Notes under the pieces: model-generated | Database searches by the model: none | The model's input: the letters and a program-made list of their open reading frames with translations, nothing else | Told to the model about the DNA's origin: nothing | From: CBDCWO01 sp965223405 | Lineage (GTDB): Bacteria; Bacteroidota; Bacteroidia; Chitinophagales; Saprospiraceae | NCBI GenBank assembly: GCA_965223405.1 | Contig: CBDCWO010000006.1 | Coordinates: 3,596,001-3,660,000, forward strand | Reading direction: 5' to 3' | DNA: 64,000 bases | Shown: positions 17,906 through 25,126 of the stretch, piece by piece | Layout: each line of letters begins with the position of its first letter | Position numbering within the stretch: position 1 is the stretch's first letter | Translations under genes and position numbers: made by a program

Positions 17906-18769
17906 TTAGGATCCTAATTTTTTAATTTTGAAAAGTTTAGTAACTAAAAGAACATAATGTCCCCAGACTACGCCCATCAAGACCAAGAATGTAACCAACA
18001 TCCACCATGGAGGATATGGGGTCCATAGTGTTCTTTGTTGATCCAAATTATCATTTGAAATGGGTAGGCCCCAATCTAGATCAAATTCATTGATTAGGGT
18101 TCCGTAATCGCTATGATCTTCTAATTTTACCAGAAAATGTAGAACCCCAGATGGGTCTCCAGGTAAATCTGTAGGAATTTCCACATTGCAATGACCCTCT
18201 TCATCAGTACTTCCTTCACCGATAGGTAATAGGCTAAACAACCTTTTGACATATACGATAATGTCTTCTTCTGCTACAGGTTGATCTTTATAGTTAACCA
18301 TGTGAATGCCCAAGGTTTTGATGGAGTCTTCGTTATTTGGTTCCACCTCAATTCGTGCTTCATATAAAGTGACCTCATCTTCGCTTTCCTCATATTGATC
18401 ATTGCCTTCAAATCTACAAATGATAGTAAAAGAACTATCAGGATTGAAAATAAGTTGATCATTGGCTATTTTAGTTCTGACTTTTCCGTTTTGATCAGTA
18501 GTCAAATTGCCGATTTCTTTTTCAATTGTATCATTGAGATTGAGAAAAGTTAGGGTTAAACCCGGAAGTCCCACATAACGCCGGTCAATTCTTGCCCTGC
18601 ATAATCCTTCAATACTAATAGAGTCCGGGTATAGTTGAGTAACTTCCACTCTCATCCGAGAAGAAATTGTTTCTTCTTGCGCCATTAAATTCAAAGACGT
18701 ACATAGAAATCCGGAGAAAAGCAATAACCATATCTTGGAATTCATTTTATAAAAGCTATTTTTTTTCAT
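17906..18769 (-). CDS. Ig-like membrane-anchored protein coupled to NrfD
   Basis: 287 residues. A signal peptide ends near LNLMAQ. Two beta-sandwich repeats follow (about 38-130 and 135-235), each with a conserved GNLTTDQNGKVRTKI or GEGSTDEEGHCNVEI type turn, like Ig-like/surface-exposed extension domains. A transmembrane helix lies at about 257-275 (PWWMLVTFLVLMGVVWG), with a short basic cytoplasmic tail. The start overlaps the stop of the NrfD gene by four bases (ATGA), so it is translated with NrfD and is probably a structural partner of the FeS/NrfD complex on the periplasmic side. I do not recognise a named family; this role is inference from position and topology. Confidence 0.7.
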   Translation of the reverse strand: MKKNSFYKMNSKIWLLLFSGFLCTSLNLMAQEETISSRMRVEVTQLYPDSISIEGLCRARIDRRYVGLPGLTLTFLNLNDTIEKEIGNLTTDQNGKVRTKIANDQLIFNPDSSFTIICRFEGNDQYEESEDEVTLYEARIEVEPNNEDSIKTLGIHMVNYKDQPVAEEDIIVYVKRLFSLLPIGEGSTDEEGHCNVEIPTDLPGDPSGVLHFLVKLEDHSDYGTLINEFDLDWGLPISNDNLDQQRTLWTPYPPWWMLVTFLVLMGVVWGHYVLLVTKLFKIKKLGS

Positions 18770-20109
18770 GATTCAATACTTTTTAGGATTACACTTTTTT
18801 CCGCAGATTGGGTCTTTGAATATTCCGAAAGGGAAATTATTGTAATGAACCGGGTGGCAATCATGAAAAACAAGAAGAATGAAGCTACCCCTCCAATGGT
18901 AAGTGCCCATTCTGGCCATGTAGGTGTATAGTGAATATATTCCAGCCGTGTATCCTGCATAGGCAATAAAGGAGTCTCCAAGGTAGGTACCACTATAAGA
19001 TATCTCCTTATCCACATAGCAATAACCATCAGAAATGCACCTGTAGCAATGAGGTTGGTTCTTCTTAATTTTGGAATAGCCATCACTATAATCGGAAGAA
19101 CGATCGCAAAAAAGATGGAAAAGATGGTCCAATATCCGTATTCCTCGATTGAAAACAATTTGTGAACCACTTCAGAATCCCATTTTTCAGATCCATACCA
19201 ACTTGTTAATAATTCGGAAAAAGTAAAGTACCCATAAGCTGAAGCAAAAACCAGCATAATATATCCCATATATTTGAAATGATGATCGGTTAAATAGTCT
19301 TTCAACTTATACCTATATCTAAAATACCACATCATAATTATTACCACTCCAATCCCCGTTAAGATGGATGCAATTACAAAATAAGGACCAAAGATCGAAC
19401 TATGCCAGCCAGGTCTTAATGTCATTCCAAATATCCATGATAGAACCGAAGAAACGATAACAACCATCGGAATAATAATAATAGCCAGTAGATTTTTAGC
19501 AATAAATATTTGACGTTGTTGTTCAGGAGTATCTTGGTAGTTTAATGCTAGAATCCGGTATATTTTGTGCTTCCATTTTGGAATATTTAAAAGATGATCA
19601 TCACGCAATGTCGCAAAATCTTTAATTAGCATAAAATAAACAAAAAGAAAAGCTCCTACTAGATAAGTCATTATGGCAACCACATCCCATGTAATCGGAG
19701 ATTGTAATCGTCCATGTATAAAAAGATGATGCAACCGGTCAAATCGTCCTATACATAATAAAATAAATACTGGGCCTATTATTCCTGAGACAAGTGCAAT
19801 CAGTGCTGATATCCTGATAATAGGTCTTCTCCAAGGTACTTTAAAAAGATGCAGGCTGGCAGCAATAATTGCTCCGGCATAACTAATGCCTATAAAAAAA
19901 ATAAAGTTAGCAATATACAAACCCCACACTACATGATCCCTCATCCCGGTAATACCATGTCCCTCAGTAATTTGCCTTAGTAATGAGTAGCCCCCAATAA
20001 GAATAAGAATAGTAAGAATGGTCATCCAGATTTTAGTTTTGAGACCTGTTTCTTCTAATTGGGGCGCCAGGTGTCTGAGGAGGTCGGATTGTTTTTGGTT
20101 GAGATCCAT
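18766..20109 (-). CDS. NrfD/PsrC-family quinone-reactive membrane subunit
   Basis: 447 residues with about ten transmembrane helices. The pattern of helices, WGLYIANFIFFIGISYAGA in the second helix and the long internal loop match NrfD/PsrC (polysulfide reductase) proteins, which exchange electrons between quinol and a periplasmic FeS subunit. The FeS subunit gene lies directly upstream (41 bases) and the Ig-like protein gene overlaps downstream. It is close in size to ActC/ActF of alternative complex III and PsrC relatives. No molybdopterin catalytic subunit is present in the window, so the pair is an orphan quinone-linked electron-transfer module. Confidence 0.9.
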   Translation of the reverse strand: MDLNQKQSDLLRHLAPQLEETGLKTKIWMTILTILILIGGYSLLRQITEGHGITGMRDHVVWGLYIANFIFFIGISYAGAIIAASLHLFKVPWRRPIIRISALIALVSGIIGPVFILLCIGRFDRLHHLFIHGRLQSPITWDVVAIMTYLVGAFLFVYFMLIKDFATLRDDHLLNIPKWKHKIYRILALNYQDTPEQQRQIFIAKNLLAIIIIPMVVIVSSVLSWIFGMTLRPGWHSSIFGPYFVIASILTGIGVVIIMMWYFRYRYKLKDYLTDHHFKYMGYIMLVFASAYGYFTFSELLTSWYGSEKWDSEVVHKLFSIEEYGYWTIFSIFFAIVLPIIVMAIPKLRRTNLIATGAFLMVIAMWIRRYLIVVPTLETPLLPMQDTRLEYIHYTPTWPEWALTIGGVASFFLFFMIATRFITIISLSEYSKTQSAEKSVILKSIES

Positions 20110-20150
20110 AATAAGGTTTTTTACTAGAATAGAATCATGAAAATTAAAAA

Positions 20151-21092
20151 TTAGTCCAGAATTCCCTTGTAGCGATCCTTGATTTCAGCCGGTTTATCTT
20201 CCAAACCTCTTTCGACTGGGAATTGCCGATTTTTTGGAGGTAGATAATAGACATTTGGTTCGGTTCCTAAATCCTCCATATAGCGGTATCCACTTCGATC
20301 CTTTATTAATTGTGAAAATCTAACAGTCTCTTCACCATTGGTTACGGTATCCTCATTGGCATCGCCAAAGTAGAATACACCATTAGGGCAAGCGGTTACA
20401 CAATCTGGTAATTTTCCCATTCTTACCATATCCGGACAAAAATCACATTTTTCAACTGTTCCAACTTTGCTAGGAATGCTGGTCTCGGGAGAATTGGGAA
20501 GGGAGGCGATTTCTTCTGGTAAATCTGGGTCATCCCAATTAAAAACACGAGTCGAGTAAGGACATGCAGTCATGCAAAACTTACAACCGATACACCGGTC
20601 ACTATCGATTAATACTAAACCATCGCTGCGTTTATAGGTAGCATCTACCGGACATACTTTTACACATGGTGGATTGTCACAATGAAAGCAAGTTTTGGGA
20701 AACCAATAAGGTGCTCCATTTTCATGGTCTTTCATCAATTTGATTGATAACCATTCTTTGTCTTCTGGAAGATAATGCATTTTCTGGCAAGCTGTAACAC
20801 AGACTCTCGCATTGTTGCACCGAGCCAGGTCAATAACCATCACAAATTTTTTACCGGGTATTCCCTTGCGCGCCTCCTCGCTGGAAACAGCAACATGTTT
20901 GTGAGCCGGATGCATTTGATCAGCAGAAACCTCAATTAATTCTCCATCAGGAGACAAAAGTTTGACAGATTCCTGTTTTGGCTTGGATTGGCAGGAACAT
21001 ATCATGGTTCCACAGCCGGCAACTGTTGCTCCAACTACGGTCAACTTGATAAAGTCTCTTCTGGAATTGTGTTCTGGACTATTCTTTTTCAT
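20151..21092 (-). CDS. Tat-exported multi-cluster 4Fe-4S ferredoxin subunit
   Basis: 313 residues. A twin-arginine leader (RRDFIKLTVVGATVAG) carries a possible lipobox Cys at about 27-33. Cluster motifs in order: C92..A95..C98...C102; C135-C138-C143-C147; C167-C170-C173-C177; C216-C219-C231-C235. This is the NrfC/PsrB/DmsB arrangement of four clusters, but the first motif has Ala95 where the second Cys is expected, so only 15 ligands are seen. The insert at about 180-212 is usual for this family. The product is folded in the cytoplasm, exported, and should dock on NrfD. Residues 43-80 resemble the whole of the small protein encoded just upstream. Confidence 0.9.
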   Translation of the reverse strand: MKKNSPEHNSRRDFIKLTVVGATVAGCGTMICSCQSKPKQESVKLLSPDGELIEVSADQMHPAHKHVAVSSEEARKGIPGKKFVMVIDLARCNNARVCVTACQKMHYLPEDKEWLSIKLMKDHENGAPYWFPKTCFHCDNPPCVKVCPVDATYKRSDGLVLIDSDRCIGCKFCMTACPYSTRVFNWDDPDLPEEIASLPNSPETSIPSKVGTVEKCDFCPDMVRMGKLPDCVTACPNGVFYFGDANEDTVTNGEETVRFSQLIKDRSGYRYMEDLGTEPNVYYLPPKNRQFPVERGLEDKPAEIKDRYKGILD

Positions 21093-21105
21093 TGCCAGCT
21101 AAATT

Positions 21106-21315
21106 TTAAGTTTTATCCTGATTATTCACCTTTCGCCAGGATAATAATTCTTGGTTAGAAACTTTTTTCCCAGTCCTATTTTTTTCAATCAAACCTTGTG
21201 GTACTTCTACTAACTTTCCTTCTGCCGTTAGCATCTGAATTTTTGCCTCAGTGGGATGATTGTTCTTAAGATTTAGAGAGAAAAATCCCCTTCGCGTTAT
21301 TTTGTTATTTTTCAT
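21106..21315 (-). CDS. 69-residue Tat-motif mini-protein related to the FeS subunit leader
   Basis: The ATG at 21315 is chosen over a TTG at 21324. The sequence opens with KITRRGFFSLNLK, a twin-arginine motif, but has no long hydrophobic stretch after it. IQMLTAEGKLVEV aligns with VKLLSPDGELIEV of the downstream FeS protein (its residues 43-55), and KKVSNQELLSWRK aligns with HVAVSSEEARKG. It therefore looks like a free-standing copy of the FeS subunit's N-terminal extension without the cluster domain. It lies 13 bases upstream of the FeS gene. It could be a chaperone-like or assembly factor, or the leftover of a lost catalytic subunit. No named family is recognised. Confidence 0.65.
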   Translation of the reverse strand: MKNNKITRRGFFSLNLKNNHPTEAKIQMLTAEGKLVEVPQGLIEKNRTGKKVSNQELLSWRKVNNQDKT

Positions 21316-21334
21316 ATTAGACAATTCAAAAATT

Positions 21335-22243
21335 TTAGAAATTCCATAGCCGGGTTATATTGAACCCTAACAATAATCCTCCATCCCCAAACTCATTCTG
21401 ATTAAATACATTATTGTATTGAGGGACAAGAGCACGATAATTGGCTAGAAAGATTTGAAAAGCATGTGAACTCGATGTAAATTCAATACCAATGCTGATA
21501 TTTGACTTAGGTTTATTTTCAAGATGATTGGTGAGTGGTTGGTCATAGTTTGCGATAATTGAAGTGCCAGCGGAAATTTTGATTCTTGTCAATAAGGCAA
21601 AGGCGAGATGATCGTTTTTCATCAAGGCTACTTCCTCTTGATTATCGTTCAGTATACCCTCTACCGCATTAAAGTGAGATAGACTCAAAGATCCTTGTAA
21701 TGAAAAACCATCGGTAATTTTCCGTGCAACCATTAATTGATGAAAATAACTCAAACGATCTGATGAGTTAACAAAATTTTCCTTTTTACGGGTATCCCAT
21801 CCGGCATTTACCAGATAAGATATACTCACTGGTATTTCACCTCCTCTTGATTGTTGAATAATCGCATATTTCCCGGTAAAATCCCAGATTAATCGTTCCT
21901 TGGTAAACCCAAAACCGATCATCAGGTTTTCTATTGGCACATAGTTGAACCCCAGTCTAAAATTTGAAGGTGCAAAAAGGCCAAAAAAGTCATCATAACC
22001 ATTTTTAAGCACACCAAACCGGTGTTGGATATCCCATTCAAAAGTTCCAGGTATAGGTACGACAACCGTTTGGTTATCTATCAGCCATATACTTTCAAAC
22101 ATATTTCTCACTGGTTTAATCTCAGGCTTTTCACTAGTCGTGTCTTGGGACAATGCGGTTGTATTCACGACAATTATTGATAGCATCATAAATATTGACC
22201 ACTTTATTATTTCCTTGAATACTTCAGGATTTTTGAAATTCAT
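21335..22243 (-). CDS. DUF5777-family outer-membrane beta-barrel (copy 1)
   Basis: 302 residues with a signal anchor/peptide up to about residue 34. It starts its mature part with KPVRNMFESIWLIDNQTVVVP and continues with GTFEWDIQHRFG, LRLGFNYVPIEN-like strands and a terminal GFNITRLWNF, which ends in Phe as outer-membrane barrels do. These match DUF5777, a family often found beside cytochromes. The protein at 24091-24993 is a clear paralogue (same RPVRNMFESIW block and same tail). The gene upstream, 11 bases away, encodes a CX4CH lipoprotein cytochrome. A pore or scaffold for that cytochrome is inference. Confidence 0.85.
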   Translation of the reverse strand: MNFKNPEVFKEIIKWSIFMMLSIIVVNTTALSQDTTSEKPEIKPVRNMFESIWLIDNQTVVVPIPGTFEWDIQHRFGVLKNGYDDFFGLFAPSNFRLGFNYVPIENLMIGFGFTKERLIWDFTGKYAIIQQSRGGEIPVSISYLVNAGWDTRKKENFVNSSDRLSYFHQLMVARKITDGFSLQGSLSLSHFNAVEGILNDNQEEVALMKNDHLAFALLTRIKISAGTSIIANYDQPLTNHLENKPKSNISIGIEFTSSSHAFQIFLANYRALVPQYNNVFNQNEFGDGGLLLGFNITRLWNF

Positions 22244-22254
22244 TTTGTGGAATT

Positions 22255-22644
22255 TTAATTGTTTTTAGCGCCTTGAGTTATCCAGGTTAGAACTGCAGCA
22301 TTAATTTCATTATCCGGACCGGTTAATGGCATTGGTAGAGACCTTTTTCCCGTTAACCATAGGTATAAATCACTCTGCGCTGGTTGAATTGTATCGATAT
22401 ATGACCCTGTAAATAACTCGGAATAAGCGTTGGGTAGAGTTAAATCAGGCTTAACCGCTCCAGGATGATGACAACCACTGTTAATACAACTAGCCGCAAA
22501 TAATGGAATGATCTCTTTCGTAAAACTTACCTCTGGTGTTCCAGGATCTATATCTAGAAGTTCTGGAACTACAATATCGTACTTACATCCTGCTAAACTA
22601 ATAACCAGAAATGTCATTATAAAAGCTGTCCTTAAGAATTTCAT
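22255..22644 (-). CDS. Lipoprotein c-type cytochrome with CX4CH haem motif
   Basis: 129 residues. MKFLRTAFIMTFLVISLAGC is a lipoprotein signal with the lipidated Cys20. The haem site is C53-INSG-C58-H59, with four residues between the cysteines instead of two, followed by PGAVKPDLTLPNAYSELF and MPLTGPDNE, where the Met may be the second axial ligand. This layout is common in Bacteroidota proteins related to planctomycete-type cytochrome c domains. First gene of the minus-strand set that continues with the DUF5777 barrel, mini-protein, FeS and NrfD genes. Confidence 0.8.
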   Translation of the reverse strand: MKFLRTAFIMTFLVISLAGCKYDIVVPELLDIDPGTPEVSFTKEIIPLFAASCINSGCHHPGAVKPDLTLPNAYSELFTGSYIDTIQPAQSDLYLWLTGKRSLPMPLTGPDNEINAAVLTWITQGAKNN

Positions 22645-22719
22645 GCTAGAACTAATTAATTATATGCTAACATAAGGACATATAATTGAGCACGTTATGA
22701 CTGTTATCAACTTAGAAAA

Positions 22720-22734
22720 TGATGATAGTCATCA
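22720..22734. promoter_or_regulatory. Inverted repeat in divergent promoter region
   Basis: TGATGA-TAG-TCATCA, six-base perfect arms, placed between the divergent cytochrome genes at 22644 (-) and 22871 (+). It could be an operator shared by both, but it does not fit the standard Fnr spacing. Confidence 0.35.
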
Positions 22735-22870
22735 AATAATCCTAAAAAGTACATTTACTTTGACATACAATAAGTTACCATATTGATAGCTTAATATATT
22801 GTTAAATAGTAAATATACATGTGATTTTTATTGCAATTTTCGTCTAAATAATAGAAATAAAAAATTAATA

Positions 22871-23275
22871 ATGAAACACAACTTAATCACTTTGGCAGGC
22901 TTGGTTGGAATGGCATTTCTAATTATGTCCATGATTCCGAAAAATGATCAGGATCCCTGGGTAGTACCAGAGAAATATCAAAAAATGAAAAATCCGGTAA
23001 AAGCGGATGATGCTTCAATAAAAATTGCGAAAACACTATGGAGCAAACATTGTAAATCTTGTCACGGTAAGGAAGGCTTGGGAGATGGACCCAAAGCAGC
23101 TCAATTAGAAACCCCGTCCGGTGATTTTACAACCAAAGAATTCCAAGCTCAAACGGATGGAGCAATTTTTTATAAAAGTTGGATTGGAAGGGGGGATATG
23201 CCTAATTATGAAAAGAAAATTCCTGATGAAGAAGACATTTGGCATCTGGTCAACTACATAAGAACTATGAAATGA
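22871..23275 (+). CDS. Monohaem cytochrome c
   Basis: 134 residues from the ATG at 22871; a longer frame from 22799 adds a non-conserved N-terminus and is rejected. A hydrophobic leader (residues 5-22) is followed by a class I cytochrome c fold: ASIKIAKTLWSKHCKSCHGKE with C61/C64/H65, GLGDGP, and Met110 in GRGDMPNY as probable sixth ligand; EEDIWHLVNYIRT is the usual last helix. It is the only plus-strand gene in the respiratory cluster. It probably shuttles electrons in the periplasm, either soluble or held by an uncleaved leader. Confidence 0.88.
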   Translation: MKHNLITLAGLVGMAFLIMSMIPKNDQDPWVVPEKYQKMKNPVKADDASIKIAKTLWSKHCKSCHGKEGLGDGPKAAQLETPSGDFTTKEFQAQTDGAIFYKSWIGRGDMPNYEKKIPDEEDIWHLVNYIRTMK

Positions 23276-23299
23276 TATTTTCATATTGAGCGAAACTTA

Positions 23300-23334
23300 A
23301 GGCCTAATTCTGATCTTGGAGTTAGGTCTGTTTT
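23300..23334 (+). terminator. Terminator hairpin after cytochrome c gene
   Basis: An 11-bp stem with two G-U pairs (23300-23310 with 23319-23329), 8-base loop, followed by TTTT at 23331. It starts 25 bases after the cytochrome stop codon. Confidence 0.55.
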
Positions 23335-23336
23335 AT

Positions 23337-24090
23337 ATATGAAAAGGAACGGAATCTAAACTCACTTTTTTCTGCTAACCTGAATCCGATCAATTATTCA
23401 TACCCAGTACTCTAACAATCAATTATTTATATATTCCAAGGAATTTATTTTATGTATTTTACCTAGTTGCGTATTTATGCCATTATAACAGTAATCTTTA
23501 GACAAATAAAGCCCTGTCTGACTGCCTCAGTAGGCTCGCAAAAGCGCTGCTTTTCCTGCTTTTTTACTACTATTCCAAGGACTTCTGTGAATAAACGATC
23601 AATCGAATTGAAGCTACACAATGGCTTCTCTATGAAAGCAAACTAAATCTAATCCAACTTTGAAGATTGCCCCAAGGAGTAACCTTCTTCTGGTCAAGTT
23701 GGATAATTATTAGTTCTTTATTTGCCGGTGGAATCCGCATTAAACATCAATCCTATAAGACGAAGAGATTTTTATTCTTATCGCTTGGCAATACATATAA
23801 AGCGTGACTCAAGGAAACTGTAGCTGGTATTTATTTGCCTTTTGGGTTAGGACAATAGAGCAAAGAATATAAGGAAGAACTTGGCATAGGTTCTACCTAG
23901 AAATAAATAATTAAAAACATCCAGATTCTTAGAAAAACCTTGATTCAGAAAAATCATCAAATTTGGTGTGTTGTTTAATAAAATATTACAATGAAGTCGT
24001 TTAAAAACTATGTTTAATATCCTATTAACCTCATTAAAACTCAATATTTGGAATGAAATTTACAATCTACAATTCCGGATATAAGAAAAA
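23337..24090. other. Long gene-free gap, possible decayed sequence
   Basis: About 750 bases with no credible complete gene. On the minus strand around 23640-23740 a short open stretch reads like QLDQKKVTPWGNLQSWIRF, which faintly recalls transposase N-termini, but stops interrupt all frames. It may be a degraded insertion sequence; the evidence is weak. Confidence 0.3.
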
Positions 24091-24993
24091 TTAGAAATTC
24101 CACAGCCGAGTCATGTTAAATCCAATCAGGATCTGATTGTTACCAAAATCATTTTGGTTTAATACATTATTGACTTGAGGGTTGATACCTTTATAATTGC
24201 CAAGGAATACCTGAAAGGCATGTGAGCTGGTAGCTATTTCCAATCCAAAGCTTAGATTAGATTTAGGTTGATTGACCGGATGATTCGTAATAGGAGCATC
24301 ATAATTTGCGATAATGGCTAGACCACTGCTGACTTTAAATCTTCCTGAAAAAGCAATGGCAAAGTGTTGTTGATCTAGACGACCCAGATAACTGCCTTCA
24401 TCATTAAGTATGGGATCCAGGAAGTTAAACCAGGACAAACTGGGGGCAACCTGTAAGGATATACCTTCCGATAATTTTCGAGCGATCATCAATTGATTAA
24501 AGTAGGACCATCGGTCTGATCCTTCCTGGAAAAGGTCACCATCGCGGGAATCTATACTGGCTAATCCTAAATAGGTAACACTAAATGGAAATCCACCGCT
24601 GCGCTTCTGCTGGACAATGGCATATTTAGCATTAAAATCCCAGAGCATTCTTTCTTTGGTAATTCCAAAACCTATCATTAAATTATCAACAAAAACATAT
24701 TCGAATCCTAGACGAATATTGGAGGGAGCAGCTAAGCCAATGAAGTCTGAATAACCATTCTCCCAGGATCCAAAACGATGTTGAATATCAAATTCAAAAG
24801 TGCCCTTAATCGGGACTACTACTGTTTGATTGTCAATCAGCCAAATACTTTCAAACATATTACGTACCGGTCGGAGATCTTGCTTCGGAGGTTCGTCGGT
24901 TTGAGCTGATAAGTTACTTAGAAACAAGTAAGCCAATACAGTACAAAAAAATCTGATTAATCTAAAGTGGGAATATGGTTGAGAAGAATTCAT
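24091..24993 (-). CDS. DUF5777-family outer-membrane beta-barrel (copy 2)
   Basis: 300 residues from the ATG at 24993 (MNSSQPYSHFRLIRFFCTVL); a TTG at 25032 is an artefactual extension. The signal peptide ends near SNLSAQ. The mature part begins RPVRNMFESIWLIDNQTVVVP and keeps GTFEFDIQHRFG, MIGFGITKERMLWDFNAKY and a terminal GFNMTRLWNF, so it is a paralogue of the barrel at 21335-22243. It is downstream of the hexahaem cytochrome gene but separated from it by a strong terminator, so it probably has some transcription of its own. Pairing with the hexahaem lipoprotein is inferred from order. Confidence 0.85.
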   Translation of the reverse strand: MNSSQPYSHFRLIRFFCTVLAYLFLSNLSAQTDEPPKQDLRPVRNMFESIWLIDNQTVVVPIKGTFEFDIQHRFGSWENGYSDFIGLAAPSNIRLGFEYVFVDNLMIGFGITKERMLWDFNAKYAIVQQKRSGGFPFSVTYLGLASIDSRDGDLFQEGSDRWSYFNQLMIARKLSEGISLQVAPSLSWFNFLDPILNDEGSYLGRLDQQHFAIAFSGRFKVSSGLAIIANYDAPITNHPVNQPKSNLSFGLEIATSSHAFQVFLGNYKGINPQVNNVLNQNDFGNNQILIGFNMTRLWNF

Positions 24994-25047
24994 GATAAGA
25001 AATTTTTCGAACAATTGAAAAAGAAAATCCAACCAATTAGTTCATTT

Positions 25048-25076
25048 AAAAGGTGGTTTCTGAGAAACCACCTTTT
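25048..25076 (-). terminator. Strong terminator downstream of hexahaem cytochrome
   Basis: A perfect 13-bp stem with a 3-base loop (AAAAGGTGGTTTC-TGA-GAAACCACCTTTT). On the minus strand it ends in TTTTAAAT. It lies 51 bases past the stop of the gene at 25127. Confidence 0.75.
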
Positions 25077-25126
25077 AATTATATGTAATACGAATCAGTT
25101 GTATGAACTTCTTGTTCAGCTAATCA

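Noticed and set aside
20151..21092. Assigning the FeS/NrfD genes to nitrite, polysulfide or DMSO reduction
   Set aside because: No catalytic subunit is present, so the substrate cannot be named.
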